DNA of 64,000 nt from Haloplanus sp. XH21 (GTDB lineage Archaea > Halobacteriota > Halobacteria > Halobacteriales > Haloferacaceae): NCBI RefSeq assembly GCF_023276355.1, contig NZ_JALLPL010000001.1:2294001-2358000 (forward strand). The letters run 5' to 3'. Every line of letters starts with the position of its first letter. The stretch's first letter is position 1. Positions 45,107 to 54,150 of this stretch are shown here, one piece after another. Position numbers and translations under genes: made by a program. Under the pieces are notes generated by a model. That model had not been told where the DNA came from. It saw only the letters and a program-made list of their open reading frames with translations, and searched no databases.

Positions 45107-46506
45107 TCCGCCTCGCCACGCGCGCGTTCGAACATCGCCAGCGCCTGCTCGCGGCGCTCACTATGGTCGACGATGGGGGCGGGGTAGTCGGGGGCCGCCG
45201 CCACGCGTTCGTCGGGCGAGAGTTCGTGCCACCCGTGGATGGTGTCGGAGTCGACGCCCCTGAGTTCGGGGACGTACTCGCGGATGTATTCGGCGTCGGG
45301 ATCGTGGCGTTCGCCCTGCGTCATCGGGTTGAAGATGCGGAAGTAGGGCTGGGCGTCCGTCCCCGTCGAGGCCGCCCACTGCCACCCGCCGTTGTCGTTC
45401 GCGGGGTTGTGGTCGACGAGTGTGCGCCGGAACCAGTCGTACCCCTCGCGCCAGTCGAGCAGGAGGTCCTTCGTGAGAAAGGAGGCGACGATCATCCGCA
45501 CGCGGTTGTGCATGAACGCCTCGCGGCGCAACTGGCGCATCCCAGCATCGACGATGGGGTACCCGGTCTCGCCCGCTTTCCAGGCCGCGAGCGCCTCGTC
45601 GTCATCGCGCCACTCGATGTCGTTCTCGTACTCGCGGTAGTTCTCGGTAACGACCTCGGGGTTGAAATAGAGGACGTGGTGGTAGAACTCCCGCCAGGCG
45701 AGTTGGCTCCGGAACGTCTCGACGGACTCGCGCGCCTCGTCGTCGGGCGCCGCCTCGCGGGCGCGCATGACGTGGTCGTGGACTGTCCGGACGCCGAGGG
45801 TCCCGTGCGCCAGGTGCGGGGAGAGACGGGACGTGCCGTCGGCCGCGGGGCAGTCGCGCGTTTCCGCGTACCGATAGATCGGCGCCGAACAGAACTCGTT
45901 GAGGCGGTGGCGCGCCGCCTCGTATCCGCCCGCGGGGGTGGAGGCCTCGGGGTCGTCGAACCCCAGGTCGTCGAGGGTGGGGAGTGGCGTCTCGGTCGAT
46001 GGGTTCGCCAGTCGGTCCGCCCCGGGCGCGGCGAGGGAGTCGGCTTTCTCCCGGTCCCGCCATTTCTTCCAGAAGTAGCTGTAGACTGAGTAGGGCTCGT
46101 CCTCGTTCGTCGTGATAGAACCCGGTTCGTGGTGAAGGTGGTCGTGGACGACGCGCGTTTCGACGCCGTCGTCGGCCAGCCGTTCGGTCACGCGCGCGTC
46201 GCGCTGGCGACCCAACTCGGAGTAGGCCTGCGCCCACGAGACGGTGTCCGCGTCGTGGGCGTCGGCGAGGCGGGCGAGCTCGGTCGGTGCTTCGCCCCGA
46301 ACAACCAGCAGGTCGCTCTCGCGGGCGCGATACCACTCGCGGAGCGCGGCGAGGCTCTCGCGAATGAAGGCTAGCCGAGGCGGCGCGGCGTGAGCCAGAA
46401 CATTGGGATCGAACACGTACACCGGCAGGATGGGGTCGTCGCCGACCGTCACGAGCGGTCGGTTGTCGAACGGCCGAAGGTCCGTCCGGTGCCAGTGGAG
46501 GCGCAT
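45103..46506 (-). CDS. phr: deoxyribodipyrimidine photolyase (cryptochrome/photolyase family)
   Basis: The 467-aa enzyme uses light to repair pyrimidine dimers. The N-terminal antenna domain begins MRLHWHRTDLRPFDNRPL. The C-terminal FAD domain contains YSVYSYFWKKW, SRLSPHLAHGTLGVR, QLAWREFYHHVL, GYPIVDAGMRQL and NDNGGWQWAASTGTDAQPYFRIFNP (shown here in part), with the Trp and Asn positions typical of FAD binding and CPD photolyase. It is a class I-type repair enzyme. Confidence 0.94.
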   Translation of the reverse strand: MRLHWHRTDLRPFDNRPLVTVGDDPILPVYVFDPNVLAHAAPPRLAFIRESLAALREWYRARESDLLVVRGEAPTELARLADAHDADTVSWAQAYSELGRQRDARVTERLADDGVETRVVHDHLHHEPGSITTNEDEPYSVYSYFWKKWRDREKADSLAAPGADRLANPSTETPLPTLDDLGFDDPEASTPAGGYEAARHRLNEFCSAPIYRYAETRDCPAADGTSRLSPHLAHGTLGVRTVHDHVMRAREAAPDDEARESVETFRSQLAWREFYHHVLYFNPEVVTENYREYENDIEWRDDDEALAAWKAGETGYPIVDAGMRQLRREAFMHNRVRMIVASFLTKDLLLDWREGYDWFRRTLVDHNPANDNGGWQWAASTGTDAQPYFRIFNPMTQGERHDPDAEYIREYVPELRGVDSDTIHGWHELSPDERVAAAPDYPAPIVDHSERREQALAMFERARGEAD

Positions 46507-46529
46507 ACGAGGACGTGGGAGCGGACCGG

Positions 46530-46537
46530 CATATACT
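46530..46537 (-). promoter_or_regulatory. TATA box of the photolyase gene
   Basis: The minus strand reads AGTATATG centred about 28 nt before the ATG at 46506, so the mRNA would be leaderless or nearly so. Confidence 0.5.
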
Positions 46538-47193
46538 GTGGGCCGCGGCGCTATCAGTTTGGATACCTGATCGCGCGCAGTCCAGGAGTCAGGTGTGCAC
46601 TGACAGCACTGTTGAAACCTATTGATCAGACACGATTCTCGGTGAAATAGCCGTTACGTAGGGCTGCGAAGGTGTCGATAGCAGTTCTATCGGATTCCTT
46701 TGATATTAACGCGACTTGCTGCATACACAGCGCACATTCATCGCTCGGAGGGAGTCGGCGGTCTGGGTGATAGCCAGCGACTAGGGCCCCGGGAGCCGGC
46801 GACAGTCCGTCAGAGTTGCCCCACCGTAGATGGCGATCAACACGACAGCGACCAGAATGTTCTCCACAGTGAACACGGTCGCGGCCGGGTCTCGGGTCGG
46901 CATCGGGGCTACTAACACGTCAAATTTAATTAAATATCTGGTCCGAATACTGGTGTTCTCCGCGCAGTTCAGCGGGATACAGCTCCTACGGACTTCAAAG
47001 GGGATTCTAATTTCATAACAGCTCTGGCTCTGATGAGCTGTTGAACCCTCTGAGATTGATCGAAGTGGTGTGCTGAATATAGCGCCCCGATGTTCAGCGA
47101 TTCGATAGAAACATCCTTAACGGATTTGCGAGTTTAAACTTCCAACGTCACCCGAAACTGAGCGCTGACCCACAAGTGACGTCAGTGTTCGTG
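46538..47193. other. gene-free, AT-rich spacer
   Basis: No ORF here has protein-like composition. The left part contains a copy of the 36-bp repeat (46565-46599). The part from 46915 onward is AT-rich (CAAATTTAATTAAATATC near 46921). Short peptide-like stretches occur in conflicting frames, as in decayed coding sequence. No tRNA or clear hairpin RNA was found. It looks like scar sequence at one edge of the signalling patch. Confidence 0.5.
46565..46599. repeat. left copy of 36-bp direct repeat around the signalling patch
   Basis: ACCTGATCGCGCGCAGTCC (46565-46583) is identical to 51924-51942, and the next 17 bases match at 11 positions including GGTGTGCA. The copies are in the same orientation, 5.36 kb apart, and enclose the kinase, response regulator and KaiC-like genes. 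Confidence 0.6.
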
Positions 47194-47856
47194 TTAGCTA
47201 AACGAGTGCCACTCACGTGATGCATCAGCTAACCCTTTGAGGCGGATCTCCCGCTCACCTGTCTCTGCTTCCCTCAGCTCAAGAACGCCATCGAATTCAC
47301 TCGTGATCGTATTGAGTGTCTGTGGATCGTGCGACGCGCCATCTACGGTGAAAATCCCGAGGCCCTGGGTATCCGTGATGCGGGATGTGTAAATGTGGAG
47401 GAATTTAAACACGGTGTCGACATCGAGGTACTGAATGAGTGTTGATACAGAAACGAGACCGTGCCTGACTTCCGAGATGTCCTGGTTGGTGAACTTCTGG
47501 AAGAGCTTCGCCGTGCCGATACTAATTCCAGTCAGATCGCCCGGCGATGACACTCGCTCTGTTGCGATCTCTTTAATCACCTGTTGATGGTCGCTTCCCG
47601 TACAGTCGACGATTGCAACGCGTTCGCGATCCAACGTCGGTATCTGTGATTCTAGTTCGGTAAGGAGACTCGCGGCATTTTGGCTCGTCGTCACGCACAA
47701 AATTCCCTCACCTTCGTCATAGCCAGCAGTGAGTAGGCGAATCGCTAATTCTCGCTTCCCGATCATAGCTGGGCCGCTGATCATCAAGTTCGTCCCGTGG
47801 GGCAGCTCATCGAGCATCCCTTCCGGCAGGACCCCTTCAATCTCGTACACCGTCAT
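47194..47856 (-). CDS. KaiC/RAD55-like ATPase-fold protein (haloarchaeal signalling type)
   Basis: The 220-aa protein has a RecA-like fold. Its P-loop-like motif GPAMIGKRELAIRLL lacks the canonical Thr/Ser after Lys. Then come GEGILCVTTSQNAASLL and VAIVDCTGSDHQ (Walker B-like), and a strand-rich C-terminus with GVLELREAETGEREIRLKGL. Such proteins appear beside HalX regulators and PAS kinases in haloarchaea. ATP hydrolysis is doubtful because of the altered P-loop. The start overlaps the response-regulator stop (ATGA). Confidence 0.8.
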   Translation of the reverse strand: MTVYEIEGVLPEGMLDELPHGTNLMISGPAMIGKRELAIRLLTAGYDEGEGILCVTTSQNAASLLTELESQIPTLDRERVAIVDCTGSDHQQVIKEIATERVSSPGDLTGISIGTAKLFQKFTNQDISEVRHGLVSVSTLIQYLDVDTVFKFLHIYTSRITDTQGLGIFTVDGASHDPQTLNTITSEFDGVLELREAETGEREIRLKGLADASREWHSFS

Positions 47857-48473
47857 TCTCGTTCCTCCTCCATTGATGTTTCATCCTTGGGATACTCCTC
47901 ATCGGTCATAATTTCGCGAACGGCGCCGACGAACTCCGTTTCCGATGACATATCTCCGAGGTCAGCATCGACTGTCTCACGCGTTGCTTCGATCTGATCG
48001 ACGAGTTCAGAATACGCGTCATTCGCTTCAAGCTCGTCCGGGGTCTTTTCGGCCTGAAGCGCACTCCGTCGGGCGACCAATGAGTAATACTCTTGAAGTT
48101 CGTTATTGAGCGACGCGCGATCTAGCATCCGGTCGACCGTCGCGCGTAACTCGTCCCGTTCGGGTGGCTTGGAGACGTACTCGTCGAATCCCATCTCGAT
48201 GATGTCGAAGTCAGGATCAACTGCTGTTACCATCACCACACGACAGTCGAATCCCCGATCACGAATCTCGGTGAGAACCTCCCCACCGGACATTTTGGGC
48301 AACATCCGATCGAGCAACACCACGTCGACCGACTCGTCCATCTGTTCGAGTGCTTCTGAGCCGTTCGAAGCCACCTGGACATCATATGCTGACTGTAGCC
48401 ATCGTACATATGTTTCCGCGACATCAGGCTCGTCCTCGACAATGAGGATGCTCGGACGGTCCCCGCTGCTCAT
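47853..48473 (-). CDS. response regulator with receiver and HalX domains
   Basis: The 206-aa protein has a receiver domain with the acidic pocket VEDEPDVAET, the phosphoacceptor Asp in VVLLDRMLPKMSG, the Thr in VVMVTAVDPD and the Lys in EYVSKPPERDEL. From about residue 125 a coiled HalX domain follows (LNNELQEYYSLVARRSALQAEK, shown in part), common in haloarchaea. No DNA-binding domain is seen. It is presumably the output of the kinase encoded just upstream, and it is co-transcribed with the KaiC-like gene. Confidence 0.9.
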   Translation of the reverse strand: MSSGDRPSILIVEDEPDVAETYVRWLQSAYDVQVASNGSEALEQMDESVDVVLLDRMLPKMSGGEVLTEIRDRGFDCRVVMVTAVDPDFDIIEMGFDEYVSKPPERDELRATVDRMLDRASLNNELQEYYSLVARRSALQAEKTPDELEANDAYSELVDQIEATRETVDADLGDMSSETEFVGAVREIMTDEEYPKDETSMEEERE

Positions 48474-48559
48474 TATTGTCTGTGTTATTCGCTAGCATAA
48501 AGTACCTTCCCTCAGCGTGGACTGAGTTCGATGAGGTAGCAAGAAGTACGGCAAATGAC

Positions 48560-49498
48560 TTACGCAGTAATAGATTGTTCGGCCAGAGGTATCTGCACGA
48601 CAAAGGTTGCGCCTCCCTCCGCGTTATCTTCTACCCAGACGTCTCCGTTGAATTCCTTCACCATGACATCGACGAAAAAGAGGCCAAAGCCTGAACCGGT
48701 GGATTTCGCATGGCCTGTTTCGTCTCGCCGGAAAATCATCTCCTTGCGATCGGCGGAGACCCCCTGTCCGTTATCAGCGATTCGAACAACTGCGCAGTCG
48801 TCCTGTTTTTCAGCTGTGATTGAGACAGTGAGACCGTCTGTCTCATTGTGGTCAACAGCATTTGTAACGATGTTCCCGAGGACATCGCCGAGCAAGTCAT
48901 TTGCAATAACTACTACATCGTCTGGAATGGTGGTATTGAATATTACATCTGGATACGTCGATCGGACACGTTGGACTTCAGCGCGAAGTTCTGTTCCTAC
49001 TTCAACGGGATTGAGGTCTGGGTCGCCCTCTCCCGTTAGCGTTTCCAACACAGTCCGCACTTCTTGGACGATGTCCTTGACGTCAGTACACCATGTGACG
49101 ATGGTTTCGGCGTCACGGAGCTGCTCTCCCTCGAGGTCGTCCGTAAGGAATTCAGCACGCGATTTGATCACCGTGATCGCATTGAGGACGTCGTGCCGAA
49201 GGATCGAATTGAAGAACTCCATCTGATCGGTTTGTCGTTCGAGGGCACGCTCGCGTTCGGCACGACCGAGAGCCGCCTGGACGTTTGCTGCGAGGAGCTT
49301 TGCTAATAGGATATCGTCGTCGTCAAACTCGCTCGGATCCGTTGCACCCAAGTTCATCACCCCGTGAGCGCCGAGAGGAGTGATGAGTTCACTTCGAACC
49401 TCGGAATCAGGATTATACAATCCAGGTTCCTCCTGCAAATCATCAAAGACGAACGACTCACCCGAGGTGTATGCTTGCCAAGAGAGGCTGTTTTTCAT
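48560..49498 (-). pseudogene. C-terminal part of a frameshifted histidine kinase (GAF end, HisKA, HATPase)
   Basis: Reading from 49498 this frame gives 312 aa: the second half of a GAF domain (SLSWQAYTSGESFVFDD, ELITPLGAHGVMNLGA), a dimerisation H-box with phospho-His in FFNSILRHDVLNAI, and an HATPase domain with N-box NIVTNAVDHNE and G-boxes DNGQGVSADRKEMIF and GSGFGLFFVDVMV. The first half of the GAF domain lies in another frame upstream. The break is at an A5 run (minus strand; 49491-49495 as T5 on plus). It could be a real pseudogene, an assembly error, or slippage; the kinase core itself is intact. Confidence 0.85.
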
Positions 49499-51620
49499 CG
49501 GTATACACGGGATGATCGCCGAATAGCTCCCTGGATCTGGCCGTCGTTGCTGCCGGCTCAAGCCGGTCGCCGCTCTCGTCACACAACCATATCCCCGTGA
49601 GTGGGAAATCGAGGGTGTTTTCGGCCGCTCGTACGGCTATCTCACACACCTCCTGCTCTTCAGTTGCATGCACCATCTCCCGGGTAACGTCGTGTAAATC
49701 GGCAAGCTGTTGCTCGTGTTCCTTGCGGTCCGTGATGTCGCGACTATTGACCACGAACCCCTCTACGGCGGGATTCTCGAATTGATTATTCCCGCGTGAC
49801 TCCAACCAGCGCCAGGAACCATCGGCGTGCTGGAACCGATACTCTACTGTTGGGTTCGCGTCTGGATCGGCAAACGATTGTTCAAACTGCTCTCGTAGAC
49901 TCTCACGGTCATCCGGATGAACAAAGTCAAACGCGTTTTCTCCGATCATTTCCTCGGTCTCGTACCCCAAGATGCGCTCAGTTGCGGGGCTCTGATACTG
50001 GAACGTCCCATCCGGATTCAGGATAGCCAAAATATCGTTCGATCGTTCGACAAAGGCCTGAAACCGTTGCTCCTGCTTCTTGGACTCAGTGATATCCTGT
50101 ATAGTCCCAAAGTGGAACCACGTGTCGTTTATTTGTTTAAAAGTCGTCACGGTTTGGACAGGGACCTCTGTTTCGTCGAACTTGTGGACTGTTTCCGTGG
50201 TTCGTGTTTCGCCTTCTTCAAACGATGCCCAGTAGTCGTGAAAACGATCCGGATCGATCTCAGGATTGATCTCCCAAACCGCCTTGTTCTCGAGGGTCTC
50301 TTTGTCGGTCCCTAGTATCTCAGCGTACGCCTCATTCACATACTCGAAGCGTCCGCTTTCGTCATAAACGCCAACACCGACCCCGATGGTTTCGACCACT
50401 TCGCTGAAGAACTGAAGGTCACGCTCCTGTTCGTACTTTTTGTGTTCGGTAACGTCACGCATCGCTGCGACCACTCCGATAATTGACTCATCCTCGTCTC
50501 GCAACGGGTAGTAATGAACATTCAGTGTCCGGGGGTCGCCATCAGCCCCGGCCCGTTCCATCTCATATTTGACGGTGTCTCCGTCGAGGGCTTTGTCGAC
50601 GTACTCTTTGACCTCGGTCTCCCACCGTTCGCCCAACACCTCCGGTAATGCTCGTTGATCGATGTCGTTCACCGAAAGACCATGGTACCGTTTGTACTGT
50701 TCGTTAGCGAATATGAGGTTGTATTCAGAGTCGATAGCAGCTAGCAAATCGGTAGAGCCCTCCACCGCTCGTTCGTACATCTGGAGGTTGACCTGGTTCT
50801 CCCTCAATCGCTGCTCTCTCTCTCGCAGGTCTGCTTCCATTTGAGTGCGCTCTGAGATATCGCGCATGATTCCGAGGAACCGCTGATTTCCATTCAGATC
50901 GAATTCACCATATGATACCGAAATCGGGATTTCGGTCCCGTCCTTACGACGACCAGGAAATTCGACGTTCGACCAGTTCATCGTCCGTTCGCCAGTCTCG
51001 AGATACTGGCTCATGGCGGTGAGGTGCTGTTTATGATAACGGTCTGGTATAATCGTCGTCAGTGGCTTCCCTTGGAGTTCAGCAGGAGTGTATCCAAAAA
51101 GTTCCTCAACCGCCGGGTTCGCAAAGTGAATCCGACTGTCCGAATCAATGGTAACGATAGCGTCCGCAGAGTGTTCCGAGATGGCCTGGAGTTGTGTGCG
51201 CGTTTGGTTGGCTTCTCGCTCGAGACGATTACTTTCAACAGCGTTTGCGATTCGATTTGCTAAGATCGTGTACTGCTCGGTTCCAGATTCCTTCTGAAGG
51301 TAATCGGTAACTCCAGCCGAAATCGCGTCACTGGCGACTTCCTCGGAGCCTTTCCCAGTGAATAGAATAAACGGCAGATCAGGATACTCATCTCGGACGG
51401 ATTTGAGGAACTCGATGCCATTTGTTTTTGGCATGTCATAATCGGAAATCACACACTCGAAGTTGGTTTCGGAAAGTAATTCCAATCCATTTGCTGGATT
51501 TATCGCGGTTTCGATGTCGAATCTGTCATCTTCCCGCTCGACGAATGTCGCTGCCATCTCTGTAAATTCGGGCTCATCATCCACGTGAAGGATATGGATG
51601 GAGTCATCTGTTGGATACAT
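49458..51620 (-). pseudogene. N-terminal part of the frameshifted histidine kinase (REC, four PAS, GAF start)
   Basis: The 720-codon frame starts with a receiver domain (HVDDEPEFTEMA, phospho-Asp in VISDYDMPKTNG, FTGKG), followed by four PAS domains with PAC repeats (about residues 150-265, 280-400, 400-520 and 525-650; for example GIMRDISERTQ, VVAAMRDVTEHKK, GTIQDITESKK, VVNSRDITDRKE) and the start of a GAF domain (TGIWLCDESGDRLEP). It then runs out of frame at GDHPVYTDE and stops. Removing one A from the A5 run restores a single reading frame of about 1,020 codons. ATG 51620 was chosen; an ATG at 51641 is possible. The G+C is clearly lower than in neighbours. Confidence 0.85.
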
Positions 51621-52155
51621 TACTTTTGGATTCAGTGTCATAGAGTAACACACCACACCATTAAGTCCATTGGTGCTATCGAAGTTCCTTGGTGCACGCG
51701 GCCTCTTTATCCAGTAGGCGATTATTGACAGAATATTTTTATATTCGCCATCGTTATGTTACGTGAACTCTCTTGGCTTTCCAGTTCTTTAACTCGGATG
51801 TTTACTGCGTCTTCGGTTTGAATGTCAACGTCGAGAAAACCTTGAACGGCCCCATTGTGGCTGGTTCCGTGGTCTCTGTTACAGTACCCGATGGACTATA
51901 GTACCCTTTGTGAGTGAGAGCACACCTGATCGCGCGCAGTCCTGCGATCCGGTGTGCAAACAGTTCCAAACGCGACGATAGTATGCTGATCGGAGAAACG
52001 TGCACAACCAACAATCATGCATCTGAATTTCAGTACCAGCATTTGCTTCTCTTTTGGCTCATATTGCCGATCACATATCAGCCAGAAACGGTTCGCTGGT
52101 GGGGATTTCAACAGGGCCGCACTGACAACGGTCCCGATCGTCGAACCACCTTCGG
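51621..52155. other. gene-poor AT-rich spacer upstream of the kinase
   Basis: It contains an AT-rich stretch (51732-51745, ATATAAAAATATTC on the minus strand) that may be the kinase promoter, and the right copy of the 36-bp repeat. A 70-codon TTG-start minus-strand frame (51802-52014) is present, but its composition is not haloarchaeal and it has no family match I know. No RNA gene is evident. Confidence 0.5.
51920..51957. repeat. right copy of the flanking repeat, folding as a hairpin
   Basis: The segment includes ACCTGATCGCGCGCAGTCC (51924-51942), identical to 46565-46583. The whole segment is an inverted repeat: GCACACCTGATCGC and GCGATCCGGTGTGC pair at 13 of 14 positions around a 10-nt loop. 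It may be a transcription terminator, a mobile-element end or a recombination remnant. Confidence 0.6.
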
Positions 52156-52791
52156 TCAACAGACCGGTGCGGGATCGACGCCCATCCCGCGCAGCGTCTC
52201 GGCGTACTCCTCGTAGGCCGTCTCGACGGCGCGTTCCGCCGCGTCGACCGCGCGCTCCCACTCGGCCTCGCTCTCACAGCAGGCGTCGAGGAGGGTCGTC
52301 CCCTCGTCGACGAGCCCATCCGTCTCGGCGCGCAGGTCACGGAACACCGCGGCCGCCCGTTCGTCGGCCTCGTTGACGAAGAAGTTCACCACCTGCAACA
52401 GCGACCGCTCGCTCACGAGGGGGCGGGCGACGAGGCCCGCGGCCACGCGTTCCGGCGTCCCGTCCAAGCCGCGGAGATAGTCGTGGAGGGCGTCCGGATC
52501 CGTGTCGGCGTCGACGGCGCCATCTGCGAGCGACGCCACCCGCTCGGCGTGGGCGCGTTCCTGAGACGCCACCGCCTCGAAGGCGGCCCGCGCCTCGGGC
52601 TGTGATTCGTCGGCCGCCCACGTCTCGAACGTCTCGGCGGCGCGACGCTCCGCGCCGACGGCCGCCGAAAGCACGCGCTCCCGGTCGAGTCGGGCGTCAG
52701 TCGCCGCCACGAGCGCTTTCTCCGAGCCGAGTCGGTCGAGTTGCGTTGCCGTTCGATCCCGCACCATGTCGACCACCCAGTCCCCGTTCAT
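52156..52791 (-). CDS. ferritin-like / rubrerythrin-like helical protein
   Basis: The 211-aa protein appears to be a four-helix bundle. Helices contain AAVGAERRAAETFETWAAD, FEAVASQERAHAERVASL and VVNFFVNEADERAAAVFRDL with Glu/His residues at ferritin-like diiron positions (E-RAHAE, E-ADE). It begins MNGDWVVDMVRDRTATQL at 52791. It may handle oxygen or iron, but diiron binding is inferred. It is divergent from the rhodanese fusion gene. Confidence 0.65.
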   Translation of the reverse strand: MNGDWVVDMVRDRTATQLDRLGSEKALVAATDARLDRERVLSAAVGAERRAAETFETWAADESQPEARAAFEAVASQERAHAERVASLADGAVDADTDPDALHDYLRGLDGTPERVAAGLVARPLVSERSLLQVVNFFVNEADERAAAVFRDLRAETDGLVDEGTTLLDACCESEAEWERAVDAAERAVETAYEEYAETLRGMGVDPAPVC

Positions 52792-52875
52792 ACCTGCTGG
52801 TTGGGCGCCGGGGATGGTCATCCTGTCGGCGATAACGGCCGTACGCTTAACGCCGTCGGGGGCGTAGCTGGCGTG

Positions 52876-54015
52876 ATGACAGCCGACACCGCCGGGAGCG
52901 TCACGCCCCGCGAACTCCGTCACCGACTCGCCGCGGGGGAGGCGGTCACCCTCCTCGACGTGCGGAACCGCGACGAGGTCGACCGCTGGCGCATCGAGGC
53001 GCCGTCGGTCGACTTCCACAACGTCCCCTACATGACGTTCGTGGCGGCGAGGGTGACCGACAATATCACCGACCTCCTCCCCGCCGACCTGACGGAACCG
53101 GTAGTCGTGGTCTGTCCTCGGGGCGAGGCCAGCGCCGAGGTGGCCGACCAACTCGTGGCAGGGGGCGTCGCGGCCGAGAACCTCGACGGCGGGATGGCGG
53201 CGTGGGCGCGCCTGTACGACCGGATGGAGCTCGACGCCGGCGACGGCGCCACCGTGTTCCAGTACCACCGCCCCGCGAGTGGGTGTCTCGGCTACGCCGT
53301 CGTCTCGGCCGGCGAGATGGCCGTGATCGACCCGCTCCGAGCCTTTGCCGACCGGTATCGCTCGGCCGCCGCCGACCGGACGCTCGTCGCCGCCGTCGAC
53401 ACGCATATCCACGCTGACCACGTGAGCGGCGTTCGGACCCTCGCCGCGACGACGGACGCGACGCCGATACTGTCGGCCGCGGCGGCCGAACGCGGCGTCG
53501 CCGACGCGGCGCGGTTCACCACCGTCACCGACGGCGACGAACTGACGGTGGGGGAGACGACGCTCACCGCCGTGTCACTTCCGGGACACACGACCGGCAT
53601 GACCGGCGTTCGCGTCGGCGACGTGTTGCTGACGGGCGACAGCCTCTTTCTCGACGGCGTTGCCCGCCCGGATCTGCAGGAGGACGCCGACCCGGACGCC
53701 CAGGCCCGCACGCTGTACGCCACCTTGACCGAGCGACTGGAGACGTTCCCCGACCGGACTCTCGTCGCCCCGGGCCACACGGAGGCGAGCGTCGAGGAGC
53801 CGGGGCCGCGCGTCGCCAGCCTCGGTGACCTGCGGAGCCGACTGGCCGTGTTCGGGATGGACGAGGCGACGTTCGTCGACCACGTGACGCGGGTGGGTGC
53901 CGACCCCGCCAACGCCGCGCGCATCGTCGCCATCAACCGCGGCCAGGAGTCCGTCGACGACGAGACGGCGTTCGAACTCGAACTCGGACCGAACAACTGC
54001 GCAGTCGGGGCGTGA
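52876..54015 (+). CDS. rhodanese-metallo-beta-lactamase fusion protein
   Basis: The 379-aa protein has a rhodanese domain (about residues 8-115; VTLLDVRNRDEVDRWRI, active-site Cys in VVVCPRGEASAEVA) followed by a metallo-beta-lactamase domain (about 125-300). The latter has the metal motif THIHADHVSG, GHTTGMTGVRV, and GDSLFLDGVARPDLQ, as in ETHE1-type persulfide dioxygenases. A helical C-terminus ends ELGPNNCAVGA. It probably oxidises persulfides in sulfide detoxification, with rhodanese on the N-side. Confidence 0.88.
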   Translation: MTADTAGSVTPRELRHRLAAGEAVTLLDVRNRDEVDRWRIEAPSVDFHNVPYMTFVAARVTDNITDLLPADLTEPVVVVCPRGEASAEVADQLVAGGVAAENLDGGMAAWARLYDRMELDAGDGATVFQYHRPASGCLGYAVVSAGEMAVIDPLRAFADRYRSAAADRTLVAAVDTHIHADHVSGVRTLAATTDATPILSAAAAERGVADAARFTTVTDGDELTVGETTLTAVSLPGHTTGMTGVRVGDVLLTGDSLFLDGVARPDLQEDADPDAQARTLYATLTERLETFPDRTLVAPGHTEASVEEPGPRVASLGDLRSRLAVFGMDEATFVDHVTRVGADPANAARIVAINRGQESVDDETAFELELGPNNCAVGA

Positions 54016-54120
54016 GGCGGGTCGGTGTCCGGATTGCCTGTGGTCGACGACCACGGCGACCGCCGAAACTCACGGACGGGAGGCGGCCGGTGTTCCACGC
54101 CACGCGACCAGTCCCACCCC

Positions 54121-54127
54121 ATTTATC
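54121..54127 (+). promoter_or_regulatory. TATA box of the dehydrogenase gene
   Basis: CATTTATCACC sits about 24-30 nt before the ATG at 54151, the spacing of a leaderless haloarchaeal transcript. Confidence 0.5.
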
Positions 54128-54150
54128 ACCGTGTGCGGACACGCACCCCC

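Noticed and set aside
46390-46650. 86-codon plus-strand frame crossing the photolyase start and the repeat
   Set aside because: It is antisense to phr for half its length and the rest is the repeat region; no family features.
51802-52014. 70-codon minus-strand frame ending in GPFKVFSTLTFKPKTQ
   Set aside because: The start would be a TTG, the frame contains the hairpin repeat, and the composition is not that of a haloarchaeal protein.
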